DNA of 64,000 bases, taken from the NCBI RefSeq assembly GCF_000695835.1, contig NZ_CP007521.1, forward strand, positions 496,001 through 560,000, read 5' to 3'. Made by a program: the position numbers and the translations under genes. This DNA is from Mycoplasmopsis californica (GTDB lineage: Bacteria; Bacillota_I; Bacilli_A; Mycoplasmatales; Metamycoplasmataceae). The notes beneath the pieces are model-generated. The model ran no database searches and was not told the origin of the DNA. It saw nothing but the letters and a program-made list of their open reading frames with translations. Below are positions 47,410 through 64,000 of this stretch, one piece after another; position 1 is the stretch's first letter, and each line of letters opens with the position of its first letter.

Positions 47410-48014
47410 GGCAGAGACCAATTAAATTTGATTGCTAAAATCCGAATCAATAAAATAATAATGGAACCTAACGCAGTTGCCACATAACCATTTCAGCGGT
47501 ATAGCCCCGCAAAAGCTAGAACACCGACTACAGAAGCAGTGGCATAAATATCGGTTTGAAATATAATTGGAATTTTGCCAGCGAAAATATCTCTAAGCAT
47601 ACCCCCACCAACACCTGTTATTACACCAACAAAAACAATCAAGAATAAGTTGTCGTGATCAATTGCTTGAATTGCTCCAACAATGGAAAAGACTGCTAAT
47701 CCAACTGCATCAACAAATGAATAACCTTTTTTTGCTAACGCACTAACTTTACGACCATTAAGAAAGAAAACTAGCAACGAAACAAGAAGACTAGTTAGCA
47801 CATAAATTGGATTTTTGAACGCCGCAGGCGGAAATTTACCTAAAATTAAATCTCTAATAATACCCCCACCAACCGCTGTTGTAGCGCCTAGTGTACACAC
47901 GCCAAAAAGATCCATTTTTTTGCTAATTGCCACACTTGCTCCAGAAGCGGCAAAAGCCATAGTTCCAAGTATTTCTAAAATTAATATAATTAAATCTTGA
48001 ATGTTATATGACAT
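47397..48014 (-). CDS. TRIC/UPF0126-family cation channel
   Basis: A 205-residue membrane protein of two repeated three-TM units plus one. Each repeat carries the family glycine motif: GATTAVGGGIIRDLILGKFP and GVITGVGGGMLRDIFAGKIP. Prokaryotic members form trimeric K+ or monovalent-cation channels. It starts 1 base after the amidohydrolase stop. The TAG stop is part of the terminator stem. Confidence 0.9.
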
Positions 48015-48015
48015 A

Positions 48016-49194
48016 TTATTTCGCTAAAAAATCTATTGCTGCTTGGGCAAGTGTGGCCGGACCTATTATTAAAGCCTCTTCATTAAATAATACTTGTGGA
48101 TTGTGAACTTGATATATTTGACCGCTTTTATTTGGGAGTGGACAGGAAACGAAGAAATAACAACTTTGTGGCAAATGACTTGCTAAGTAGGCATAATCTT
48201 CTGACGCAAGTTCAGGTTCCGAATATCTTAAGTCATAGTTGTTACCTAAAACTGACTGAGCACTATTGAACACTAACTCACTCATTTCCGGCGTATTAAC
48301 TAAGGCAGGAACGTTCGCTAACACCTCAAAGTTAGCTTTTGCGCGATAAGCTTGAGCAATATAATTTGCAATCTCAGGTAGGCGTTTTTGAACATGAAGC
48401 GCTGATTCATTGAACAATGATCGAGCAGTACCTTCGAGAATAACTTTTGGCGGAATAACATTCACACCGCCCCCGGGAGTATTAATTAAACCAACCGAGA
48501 CAGAAGCAGATTTATTCGATGGTAATTCGTGTGCCACCATAATATTGAATGCACTAATAATTTGCGAAGCAACAATCACTGGATCAATACCATTAAAAGA
48601 CATCGCTCCATGCGCTCCTTTTCCTTCGATTTCAATCCTGAAATTTAATGCAGAAGCTAAAACTTGTGATTTTTGCACAATAATTCCTAACTTTTCGCCA
48701 TTAGGTCACATATGTAAAGCTAAACCGGCATCAATTTTAGAACTCAACACCCCTTTTTCTAACATTAATTTGCCACCATTCAACGTTTCTTCAGCGGGCT
48801 GAAATAAAAATTTAACCTCACCGTTTAATTCATGTTCATGTGCTTTCAACATGATTAAAGTGGCAATCAAAGATGTTGTGTGGATATCATGCCCACACAA
48901 ATGCGCTTTGCCATTTGTCGATGCAAATTCTAACCCTGATTGCTCATCAACACTAACTGCATCCATATCAGCTCGTAAAAGAACTGTTTTTCCTTTTTTG
49001 GAATCTCCTAGCGAACCAACAATTGCATAAGTATCTGCTAAATTTTGGTAAGAAATATTATATTTGTCTAAAACTGACTTAATTAAAGCTGTTGTATTCG
49101 GTAAAACAAAACCAGATTCAGGATGTTGGTGAATTTGGCGTCTAATTTGCTTCATTTCGTTAAATATTGATTTTGCGTACTCTAATAATGTCAT
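48016..49194 (-). CDS. M20-family amidohydrolase (aminoacylase/hippuricase type)
   Basis: Metallopeptidase that cleaves N-acyl amino acids or related amides; the exact substrate is unknown. 392 residues. Metal-site motifs of the M20D subfamily are visible: LLRADMDAV, HLCGHDIHTT, FQPAEETLNGG and a C-terminal VHNPQVLF; the dimerisation segment has GKGAHGAMSF. The start follows AAGAGGAAC, and TATAAT lies 27 bases upstream at 49222-49227. It is cotranscribed with the channel gene. Confidence 0.9.
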
Positions 49195-49523
49195 TGTTCC
49201 TCTTTTTCTTAAATCATATATATTATACTTATACTTATCGCTAAGAAGTCTAAAAAGACGCTGGCAAACTGTTTTTTAATATGTTTAAGATAAAAATATA
49301 GCTTTTCTTAATTATATTGCTAGGGCATCTTCCCTTGTGTAGAGTTCATATATATGCTGGCCTATTGTGCCAGTTTTTTATTTGTGTTGAAATTTTTACG
49401 CAGACTAAGATAACTACCACCAGTTAATAATAGATTTATGCAACAAAAATCAATAAAAGCAGTATTAAATTGAGTGCAAAATGCACTTTTTAATAAAAAA
49501 TGCCCTTGTTGGGCATGACTTAA
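49195..49523. promoter_or_regulatory. Intergenic region with promoter and three hairpins
   Basis: No convincing gene. TATAAT at 49222-49227 (minus) serves the amidohydrolase. On the plus strand, AGGG/CCCT near 49322-49334 and CTGGC/GCCAG at 49357-49373 followed by T6 look like a terminator with no known gene before it. AGTGCA/TGCACT at 49473-49487 plus TTTTT is another. A small RNA is possible. The atp terminator is at 49500-49516. Confidence 0.45.
49500..49516 (-). terminator. ATP synthase operon terminator
   Basis: ATGCCC / GGGCAT stem with a 5-base loop and a T6 run on the minus strand, 7 bases after the atpC stop. Confidence 0.8.
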
Positions 49524-52220
<2,697 letters not shown>

Positions 52221-53801
52221 TTACACCTCGAAACGGTCACGATACTTAGCAGGAATTGGACTGTGTTGTCTTGGATCGTAGTGTGGTCAAGAAGCGATAA
52301 TATCTTTAACAATGGCTATCAATTTAGTAATGATAGTCTCTTTTATTTCCTCGGTTAAATCATTATCAGCGTGAATAATTTCATCGCTAATAATAATCCC
52401 TTCAGGACTGCTCATTCACTGATAAACTTTTGCATGATATTTAGCGATTGCTTCTTTTGGTAAAGGATTGATAATTCGCTCTTTATTCCCTAGCAAGATT
52501 GCAACCTGAGCATAAACATTAATTGGATGATATTGTGGTTGTTTTAAAAGTTCGAAAACCTTAGCACCATGTTCTAAAATCGCCTTTGTCGAAGCATCAA
52601 GATCGCTACCAAATTGAGCAAAAGCTAGCATTTCGTTGTATTGTGCTAGTTCTAATTTCAGTGAAGACGAAACTTTTTTCATCGCTTTAATTTGAGCTGC
52701 TGAACCAACACGTGAAACGCTAAAACCGACATCAACAGCAGGACGCTGACCCGCATGGAATAAGTTCTCACGAGTAAAAATTTGGCCATCAGTTATTGAA
52801 ATCACATTAGTTGGAATATACGCCGAAATATCCCCTTGTTGCGTTTCAACAATTGGTAAAGCAGTTATTGAACCGCCGCCGTGTTGTTTATTAACCCTAG
52901 CTGCTCTTTCAAGTAGTTGTGAGTGTAGATAAAAGACATCGCCGGGATAAGCTTCACGGCCTGGGGGGCGGCGTAGAAGAAGAGAAAGAGTTCGATAGGC
53001 AACAGCATGCTTAGTTAAATCGTCATAAACTATTAAAACATCTTCACCTTTTTCCATCCACTCCTCAGCAATAGTTACTCCTGAATAAGGGGCGATATAT
53101 TGTTGTGGAGCTAGCTCAGCAGCGCCAGAAACTACAACAGTTGTATATTCCATTGCTCCATGCTCTTCAAGATTGTGAACAATTTGGGCTACGGTTGAAT
53201 TTTTTTGCCCAATAGCCACATAAACACACTTGACATTTTTTCCTTTTTGATTGATAATTGTGTCAATTGCGATTGCTGTCTTACCTGTTTGACGATCGCC
53301 AATAATTAATTCACGTTGCCCACGTCCGATAGGAATCATTGAGTCAATAGCCATAATTCCAGTTTCCAAGGTGACATTTACTTCTTTACGCGACATAACG
53401 CCTGGTGCGACACGAAAAATTTCTCTTGTTTTTGTCGTCTTGATTGTTCCTCTGCCATCAAGAGGCTGACCTAAAACATTAATTACTCGCCCAACAAGTT
53501 CATCACCGACTGGAATCGCAATAACTTGCCCAGTTCGCTTACACTCATCCCCTTCGCTGAGTTTATTAGCATTGCCAAAAATCGCAATACCAACCACGTC
53601 TTCTTCAAGATTTAAAACCATGCCGTAAATATCGTCCTTAAAAGAGACGATTTCACCGTTTTTGACATTATTTAAACCGCTAGCTAACGCAATTCCATCG
53701 CCGATGGTAATAATTTGGCCAATCTCACTAAAATCAACTTCACTGTTAAAATTTTTGATACGGGCCTTAATCAATTTATAAATATCTTCACTATAAGCCA
53801 T
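52221..53801 (-). CDS. atpA: ATP synthase alpha subunit
   Basis: Non-catalytic nucleotide-binding F1 subunit, 526 residues. P-loop [21 protein letters not shown] and the [24 protein letters not shown] segment are visible. A TGA at 52416-52418 would end it early under the standard code; read as Trp it continues 65 codons to TAA, which brings it to the normal length. The ATG shares one base with the atpH stop. Confidence 0.97.
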
Positions 53802-54346
53802 TATGCTCCTTTGTGGGCAATGATTTTACTTAGTTTGATTAAATCTAATGCTAAGTTTTGTTCAATCACATCGCAGTCAATTTGTATTTTAAACCCACCA
53901 ATTAATGATGGATCAATAATGTTATGTAATTCAATTTGAGTTTTGTATTTTGATTCCAAATAATGTTTAAAACGCATTTTATGAGTAATATTCAATGGTT
54001 TAGTTGTATAAATAAATGCCTCTTTAATACCTTTATGTTCATTAACCAAGTATTTAAATTTAGAATAAATGCGGTCAATAAGGCTGAATGTATCGCGTTC
54101 AATTAAAACTTTAAAAAAGTTTAATAAGGTGTCGAGGTTTAAATCGCCCATTATTTGGTCTAGATAACTAAATTTTTCACAACGTGAAATAGCTTTATTA
54201 CTCAACGCATTTTTAAATTTATCATTAAGTTCACACGCTGTATTAAAATCAAATCATGCTTGCTTAATTTTGTCAAGTTCATCATTTTCAAGTGCTAAAC
54301 TAAATAAAGCGTAAGCATATGCTTCAACATTAGCCTTTTGATACAT
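53801..54346 (-). CDS. atpH: ATP synthase delta subunit
   Basis: Stator protein linking F1 to subunit b, 181 residues. [13 protein letters not shown] at the start and [15 protein letters not shown] near the end match the family. Both ends overlap the neighbouring genes by one base (TAATG). Confidence 0.9.
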
Positions 54347-54897
54347 TATGCTCCTTTAAGAAACTCGTCGATAATTTTGTGCTCAATTTCTTCGCTTGCA
54401 TGCTCTGCTAATATTTTGCGACTTAAAGCACTAGCGACGGCTGCTATTTGTGCTTTATTTTGTTCTTGTAATGCTTGTTTCTGCAATTTAATATCAGTTT
54501 TAGCTGCTTTAATAATCCGCTCAGCTTCGCGTTTGCCCTTGTTAATATAGTTTTCTAAAACTTTATCTCCACGGCTGCGTGCAGCATTAATAACACCTTG
54601 GGCTTGTTCTTGCGCTGATTGTAATTTTTCATTCGCTTGATCTAATAAAGCTTGAGAACTCTTGCGAGCTTGTTCGGCTTGATTAATATTATTTTGAATA
54701 TATTCTTGCCGATCTAAAATAGCTTTTTTTACTGGTTTATACAATAAAAATCACAAAATAACCATCACAATAACAAGTGCCACTAGGGTGGCTATCATCA
54801 TTGGTCAAGCTGGATAAATTTGTTGAATTTTTTCTTCAATTCCAGTGCTAATGCCACTTAGTTTTACTGGCTTAGCAATAAAATTTAAATGCACCAT
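54346..54897 (-). CDS. atpF: ATP synthase b subunit
   Basis: Peripheral stalk, 183 residues. One TM segment (about 32-52) and a long amphipathic helix beginning YKPVKKAILDRQEYIQNNI. The N-terminal 30 residues precede the membrane; no lipobox Cys is present, in contrast to the lipoprotein b subunits of some mycoplasmas. Confidence 0.92.
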
Positions 54898-54906
54898 ATT
54901 TTCCTC

Positions 54907-55134
54907 TTATCTTAAAACAAACAAGATCAAGATCGCAATTAGAAAACAATAGATCGCTGACGATTCTGAAAGAGACATACCAATAATCATAATTGTTCTA
55001 ATTTTTGATGCAGCTTCTGGATTACGCCCAACAGCTTCCGCAGCTCGCCCACTGGCTAGACCTTGACCTAATCCGGTTCCGATACATCCCATCATACATA
55101 ATCCTGCCCCAACAGCAAATAAACCTTTGTCCAT
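54907..55134 (-). CDS. atpE: ATP synthase c subunit
   Basis: Proteolipid of the proton-translocating ring, 75 residues, two TM helices. The polar loop GRNPEAASKIRT and the ion-binding Glu in GMSLSESSAIYCF are present. Confidence 0.96.
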   Translation of the reverse strand: MDKGLFAVGAGLCMMGCIGTGLGQGLASGRAAEAVGRNPEAASKIRTIMIIGMSLSESSAIYCFLIAILILFVLR

Positions 55135-55143
55135 CTTTCCCTC

Positions 55144-55911
55144 CTAATAAATATCCTTTGTAATTGTTATAATATTATTTTCTTTTTCCATTGATTTTTG
55201 ATTATTTTTACGTTGTTTTTTTGGTCTGATTTCAACTTCATTGGACCAATAAATAGTTGTTAAAACGCTAAAAATTAATGCTTGAATCAAAGCTCCGAAT
55301 ATGTCAAAAAACATGTGCATCCATGGCGTAATTACCACTGCAAAAAAATACATTTGTGGTCCTGGAAATATTACGCTCCAAATTCATCCGCTAAGAAAAT
55401 AAGTAGCATACATAATTACAGAACCGGCAGTAATGTTACCAAACATCCTAAAACCTAGCGAAATTAAAGGGGCAAACTGACCAATAATTTCTGGCGGATT
55501 TTTAATATAACGCAAGAAGAAACGCAATCTTTGATATCATAAACCAACTAAATAAATACCAACAAATGTGATTCCTGCTAATGTTAATGTAACTGAATAT
55601 GATGTGGCAATTGGTTCTAATCCAATCAATCCAAGCATATTCCCAACTAATAAGAAAGTAAATAGTGAAAAAATATAGAAACGAGCAATCGAAAGAGTGT
55701 CGTTAGTATTCTCGACGTACGAAGCATCCATTGCACTAACGAAATTTTCGGCTACTAATACTGTTTTTGTTGGCGCTTTATTTGGTCTTGAATGTTTTTT
55801 AATCTTAATAAAAATAATTAAAGCTATCGTAAAAATAATTAAAACAGTGACAATTAACGACAATAACTGTGGCTGATTTCATTTTCCAAAATTTTCACGA
55901 AATTTTTCCAT
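55144..55911 (-). CDS. atpB: ATP synthase a subunit
   Basis: Membrane stator containing the proton half-channels, 255 residues. ISLGFRMFGNITAGSVI carries the essential Arg in the expected helix; VGNMLGLIGLEP is the conserved earlier helix. The C-terminal 35 residues form a basic hydrophilic tail. It starts 1 base after the atpI-like gene. Confidence 0.93.
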
Positions 55912-55912
55912 T

Positions 55913-56320
55913 TTACCCCTTTCTTATTTTAAACTTAATGTGAGATATCATTATGGCAATTTGTATTTGAATTAATGAAAAACTAAATGCAAAAACATTA
56001 ATTGAACCTGTCATTAAGTTTTCTTGAGTGCTGACATACTTATTAATTAAAAGAATACTGGCTAAAATTACACTGACTAACAAAAGTGAACTTAATCAAC
56101 TTAAAATGCTAAAAATTCACGCAGCTGATTTCGAGCTCAAACTCTTGGTTGTAAAAAATATTCTCATTTCCAAAAGTAAATATGACAACGATGACCCAAT
56201 TACGTATCCTAATATTAAAGAGTGTGAATATATTATAGCAATTCCAAAAACAAAGCAACATAGTACAAAAATTATTCAATGAATAATAATAGCTCTATCA
56301 ATAAATCCCTTATTTTTCAT
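55913..56320 (-). CDS. AtpI-like four-TM protein at the head of the atp operon
   Basis: 135 residues, four hydrophobic segments, basic ends. It lies where atpI (or the MG406 type of protein in mycoplasmas) is normally found and is coupled to atpB. Sequence similarity to AtpI is weak; the call rests mainly on position and topology. Confidence 0.75.
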
Positions 56321-56427
56321 CTTGCTCACTCAATAATTAAATACTTTACTTATTTTAGTACTTTATTAAATTAATTAAACAAAATTTATTTTAATTTTTA
56401 AAGTTGTTTCAAAAAATAAAAAAAATA

Positions 56428-56440
56428 CTGCTTTTAGCAG
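56428..56440 (-). terminator. Possible rRNA operon terminator
   Basis: CTGC / GCAG short stem followed on the minus strand by TATTTTTTTTATTTTTT, about 60 bases after 23S. The stem is short but the T run is long. Confidence 0.45.
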
Positions 56441-56472
56441 CGTGTTCTCTGAAAACTGAATAGTAATTTAAA

Positions 56473-56499
56473 ATTCATTGAAATGTATTAAATACACAT
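56473..56499 (-). repeat. 3' arm of the 23S processing stalk
   Basis: Pairs imperfectly with 59426-59453, on the other side of 23S (about 24 of 27 positions). Confidence 0.7.
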
Positions 56500-59395
<2,896 letters not shown>

Positions 59396-59425
59396 TAAAA
59401 ATTAAGATTTCCTATTGTTGTTATG

Positions 59426-59453
59426 ATGTGTATTTTAAGACATTTCAATGAAT
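59426..59453 (-). repeat. 5' arm of the 23S processing stalk
   Basis: Inverted, near-identical partner of 56473-56499, in the 16S-23S spacer. The spacer (about 59396-59687) contains no tRNA gene. Confidence 0.7.
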
Positions 59454-59581
59454 CATAATAATTATGATTACTCGATGAATCAATACGAATAAAACCAAAT
59501 TTATTCAATTTTGATGTCGTTGTAATATTTTAAAATATTTACTATTCAGTTTTCAAAGAACATTTTGAGAGATGTCCTCTC

Positions 59582-59595
59582 AAAACTAGATATAT
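59582..59595 (-). repeat. 3' arm of the 16S processing stalk
   Basis: AAAACTAGATATAT; perfect inverted repeat of 61222-61235 in the 16S leader. Confidence 0.65.
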
Positions 59596-59687
59596 TGCTT
59601 GCGACCTAACAAGCCATGACTGCTAAAAATAAGTAGGTCTAGACTAATAAAGGTTAATGTTGTTAATTTAACAACTTTGTACTCCGT

Positions 59688-61207
<1,520 letters not shown>

Positions 61208-61438
61208 ACTTCGTCATGTTTATATATCTAGTTTTCAAAGAACGTTTGCAACAATAACAAGTTGCTCAAATATGATAACACAATATTTTTTAATTAAAAG
61301 AATTTTATTAATTTTTTGTGTTTTTTTATTTAACGCCCAACAAATCAGACGTTGATATAAATATACATTATTTTTAACAAAGGCAAAATATTTTTTTAGT
61401 TTTTTTAAATAATTTTTTTCTAAGTTTAATAAATAAAA
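61208..61438 (-). promoter_or_regulatory. rRNA operon promoter and leader
   Basis: No gene. On the minus strand TATCAT at 61272-61277 is a possible -10, about 65 bases before mature 16S; the transcript would include the stalk arm 61222-61235 (ATATATCTAGTTTT on plus). TTCTTTGAAAACTAGATATA, a leader phrase common before mycoplasma rRNA, follows. A -35 box is not clear. Confidence 0.45.
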
Positions 61439-61461
61439 AAAGTCGGCTTAAAACCAACTTT
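61439..61461 (-). terminator. Terminator of the proline-rich protein gene
   Basis: AAAGTTGG / CCGACTTT on the minus strand (one G-U pair), then T7. It overlaps the stop codon and lies just ahead of the rRNA promoter. Confidence 0.75.
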
Positions 61462-62416
61462 AATATCACTTATCAATAAAATTTTTTATCGATGTTTCTT
61501 TAATTATTTTAACCACATTTTCAACACCACCAAGTCATTCTCGTGATTCATTATTGAAAAATGCTTTTCATAACTCTTTTGAAAGTGTTTTAATTCTTCT
61601 TATGTTTTTAGTATTTGATCATTGTTTAGTAAAAAAGCTTGTTAATAAAGGTTCATATTTATCATTGCCAAACAAAATTTCTAATTTAGTATCATAAATT
61701 TCAATCCCGTTAGATTTTGGTAGAACGCGAAATGCTTCATCCTTGGCTTGCTGGGTTATATTATTTTCGTTTTTAGCTAATCAGTCCAACTGTTTAATTA
61801 AGCCGTTTTTAATTTCTTCCTTACTCAACTCTTTTTCGATTGGGATTGGGGGATTTAATTTAGTTCAGGCTATAGTTTTTTTATTTTTTGGTTTTGGAGT
61901 TAGAACTTTTGGTTGTGATGGTAATTCTTTATTTATTTTAATAGTGGATTTAGGAGTTGTTGGTTTTGGCTTGGCGGGCGGAGCAAAATTAAGTTTTGGT
62001 TCATTCGGTATAGATCTAGGCGGATTATATTTATTGGGTAAAACGCGACTAGGAGATGTGGTTAAAGGTTTTTTTGGGGTAATGATTGGGGGTTTAATTG
62101 GCGTTAAAGTTCGATTTGGTTGAGGTGTCGGGTTGATTTTTTCATCCATGCTTTGGGGTTGGATTTTGGTTGGTGGTAAAATTGGTTCTTCATTAATTTT
62201 TGGTTTAGGAGTTGCTATATTTTGTTGTGGAGAGCTAATAGGTTGTGATTCAATTTTTTGGGGAGATTTTTTTAAGTATTGAAAACGATTTAAAAACATT
62301 TTAGAATCTCCTGGATCTTTTTTACCTCATATCCCAACCCCAATTGCTGCCACAACCGTCGCAGTCGTAGCAGTTGTAATTGCAATAGTAGTTGGAATCC
62401 ATATTTTTTTGCGCAT
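61460..62416 (-). CDS. Anchored protein with proline-rich extended region, 318 aa
   Basis: Not recognised. Residues 5-30 (WIPTTIAITTATTATVVAAI) form an uncleaved anchor without a Cys. Residues about 45-180 are Pro/Lys/Thr-rich with many PKP, PTP and PPT groups and would be extended, spanning or projecting from the surface. The last 135 residues form a helical, Trp-rich domain (GLIKQLDWLAKNENN, then SRE-WLGGVENVVKII). An attachment-organelle-like or surface display role is possible but only inferred from composition. GGAGTT ribosome site. Confidence 0.78.
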
Positions 62417-62512
62417 TTTAACTCCTTTATTTCATTTCAGGTTGAAAACGTATTAATTTATTTAAATTATTGTACATATTAAATCTTATTATGAAAATAA
62501 TTTAAATAAAAA

Positions 62513-62533
62513 AACAAGCCTTTAAAGCTTGTT
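62513..62533 (-). terminator. Terminator after rplO
   Basis: AACAAGC / GCTTGTT 7-bp stem and T-rich tail on the minus strand, 6 bases after the rplO stop. secY does not follow, so this ribosomal operon ends here. Confidence 0.7.
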
Positions 62534-62539
62534 GTGGAA

Positions 62540-62980
62540 TTAAAGTTCTTTAAATTCTCCGCCAGCTGCTTGAATAGCTTCAATCGCTGAAGCGGAAGCA
62601 GCATGAACTTCGACATTAAGTTTTTTGCTTAATTTACCATTACCAAGAATTTTAACTGGTAAAACTCTTTTGATTAAATTAGCAGCGAATAAAGCAGCAA
62701 TATCAACTACATCGCCATCATTAAATCTAGCTTCAAGATCTTGAATATTAACAACTTGGAATTCAATGTGGTTTACATTTGTAAAACCACGTTTACCAAT
62801 ACGACGGAATCAAGGAGTTTGACCCCCTTCAAATCCCGGTCTGTGACCGTGACGTTTATTTTGTCCAGATTGCCCTTTACCTGCTTGTTTCCCTTTCCCT
62901 GCTGCATGACCACGACCAACACGATGTTTGTCTTGACGTGAACCTGGGGTAAATTTTAGTTTGCTTAATGAAATGCTCAT
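62540..62980 (-). CDS. rplO: 50S ribosomal protein L15
   Basis: Assembly protein of the large subunit, 146 residues. [20 protein letters not shown], the [20 protein letters not shown] stretch and the C-terminal [12 protein letters not shown] are typical. Located after rpsE, the usual spc-operon order, although rpmD (L30) is absent between them, as in other mycoplasmas. Confidence 0.97.
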
Positions 62981-63050
62981 TATTCTCCTTTTTTAAATTA
63001 ATTAATAATAGTACTTTTGAAAATCGTGTTTCAAGTTGCTATTAGCCTAA

Positions 63051-63671
63051 TTAATTTAATAAATCTTTAACTTCTTTACCTCTAATGTCAGCAATTTGTT
63101 CTGGGGTACGCATTTGAGTTAGGGCTTTTAAAGTTGCACGAACAATATTTGATTTTGAACGTGAACCATATGTTTTTGAATAAACGTCTGTATAACCTGC
63201 TAATTCAACTACTGCACGAACTGTTGATGAAGCAACGATCCCTGTACCTTTAGCGGCTGGTTTTAGCATAACTTTTGACGCTAAGAATTTAGCTTGGTTT
63301 TCATGTGGTACTGTACCATTTAAAATTGGTAATGTAATTAAGTTGTTTTTAGCATCTTTAACTGCTTTTTTAATTGAGTCTGGAACCTCATTAGCTTTTC
63401 CGTGACCAAAGCCAACACGGCCTTTTTTGTCACCAACTACAACAAAAGCTGAGAACGAGAATCTACGACCACCTTTAACGGTTTTTGAAACTCTCGAAAT
63501 TGCGATTACTTTTTCGCCAAATTCATTATCAACATTTTGGCTACGACGTGGAGCACGAGTACGCTCACGAGTAGGTTTTGCACTACGGGTTTTAGTAGCT
63601 TTTTCAACTGGTTTTACAACTTCTTGAGTAGCTACTGCGTTTACAACTTGTTCATTTTTAATTTCTGTCAT
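63051..63671 (-). CDS. rpsE: 30S ribosomal protein S5
   Basis: Small-subunit protein for decoding accuracy, 206 residues. [20 protein letters not shown] and [19 protein letters not shown] are the conserved core; [19 protein letters not shown] follows. An N-terminal extension of about 48 Lys/Arg/Thr-rich residues makes it longer than the usual 165. Starts within the rplR stop (TAATG). Confidence 0.97.
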   Translation of the reverse strand: MTEIKNEQVVNAVATQEVVKPVEKATKTRSAKPTRERTRAPRRSQNVDNEFGEKVIAISRVSKTVKGGRRFSFSAFVVVGDKKGRVGFGHGKANEVPDSIKKAVKDAKNNLITLPILNGTVPHENQAKFLASKVMLKPAAKGTGIVASSTVRAVVELAGYTDVYSKTYGSRSKSNIVRATLKALTQMRTPEQIADIRGKEVKDLLN

Positions 63672-64000
63672 TAGAATTTAACTCCTTTGGCGTTTTCTCT
63701 TACCGCTTCAGCAAAAGCTTTGACACGACCATGGTAGATATAACCTCCACGATCGAAAACGATTTCACTTAATTTTAAAGCTTCAATTTTAGTAGCCATT
63801 TCTTTACCAGCTTGAGCAGCCGCTTCAATGTTACCGTGATAAATTCCTTTTTCAAGAGTAAGAGTGCTTACTGAGGCTAAAGTAACTCCTTTAGCATCGT
63901 CGATTAGTTGGGCATAAAAGTTTTGGTGCGATTTAAAAACACATAGACGTGGTTTGGTAGCTGTACCAATAATGCTTTGACGCTCACGTAAATGTTTCTT
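63671..64000 (-). CDS. rplR: 50S ribosomal protein L18, 5' end outside the window
   Basis: Binds 5S rRNA. The last 109 residues are visible: [10 protein letters not shown]-like [29 protein letters not shown] and the ending [20 protein letters not shown]. The start lies beyond base 64000. Confidence 0.95.
   Translation of the reverse strand, partial: KKHLRERQSIIGTATKPRLCVFKSHQNFYAQLIDDAKGVTLASVSTLTLEKGIYHGNIEAAAQAGKEMATKIEALKLSEIVFDRGGYIYHGRVKAFAEAVRENAKGVKF

Noticed and set aside
59396-59687. A tRNA gene in the 16S-23S spacer
   Set aside because: No cloverleaf, TTCRA loop or CCA-like end is visible; the sequence is processing stems and AT-rich filler.
61743-62123. A 126-aa hydrophobic-looking plus-strand frame
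   Set aside because: It is the antisense shadow of the proline-rich gene; Pro codons read backwards give Gly- and Phe-rich sequence.

Overview
The window is a stretch of mollicute chromosome, most likely a mycoplasma of the hominis group. It is AT-rich, UGA must be read as tryptophan (nearly every gene has in-frame TGA at expected Trp positions), the 16S and 23S genes are mycoplasmal, and lipoproteins, an IS30-type element and a nuclease-linked ABC transporter are typical of that group. I cannot name the species. All products below are assembled with UGA = Trp. No tRNA gene was seen.

Layout. 1-390: frameshifted small membrane protein. 461-3325 (-): 954-aa membrane-anchored coiled-coil protein. 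3510-11514 (-): rpoB-rpoC. 11827-17357 (+): nfo, a 567-aa four-TM protein, a thioredoxin-like protein, uvrC and a membrane protein. 17397-20872 (-): unknown protein, proline iminopeptidase, aspS. 21235-27992 (+): tuf, the t6A genes tsaE-tsaB-tsaD, a PC4/YdbC-like protein, a GNAT acetyltransferase, ffh and a YwaF-like membrane protein, followed by ssrA (tmRNA, 28091-28482) and a small membrane protein.

28944-33801 is the accessory region. It holds a decayed antisense scrap of pgsA, a 5'-truncated gene joined directly to it, a divergent two-TM protein, a 1025-aa protein of no recognised family and an 81-aa protein with a TTG start. I read it as a remnant of a phage-like or other mobile module; this is inference. 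The intact pgsA with an acidic tail follows at 33816-34706 (-).

35302-45831 (+) encodes surface functions: a lipoprotein, then a seven-gene operon with a substrate-binding-type lipoprotein, a surface thermonuclease, an ABC ATPase with a coiled-coil insertion of about 310 residues, two permeases, a small membrane protein and a second lipoprotein. The arrangement suggests nucleic-acid digestion coupled to import. An intact IS30-family element (45867-47267) sits next to this operon's terminator, which is present again on the other side of the element.

47397-56320 (-): a TRIC/UPF0126 channel and an M20 amidohydrolase, then the full F1Fo ATP synthase operon (atpI-like, B, E, F, H, A, G, D, C), whose junctions overlap or lie within a few bases. 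56500-61207 (-): rrs-rrl, without a linked tRNA or 5S gene, with inverted repeats flanking each rRNA. 61460-62416 (-): proline-rich anchored protein. 62540-64000 (-): rplO, rpsE and part of rplR, the end of a ribosomal protein operon.

Two sequence states predict intrinsic drug insensitivity: A at 23S position 2057 (14-membered macrolides) and Asn at RpoB position 526 with Ala at 516 (rifampicin).
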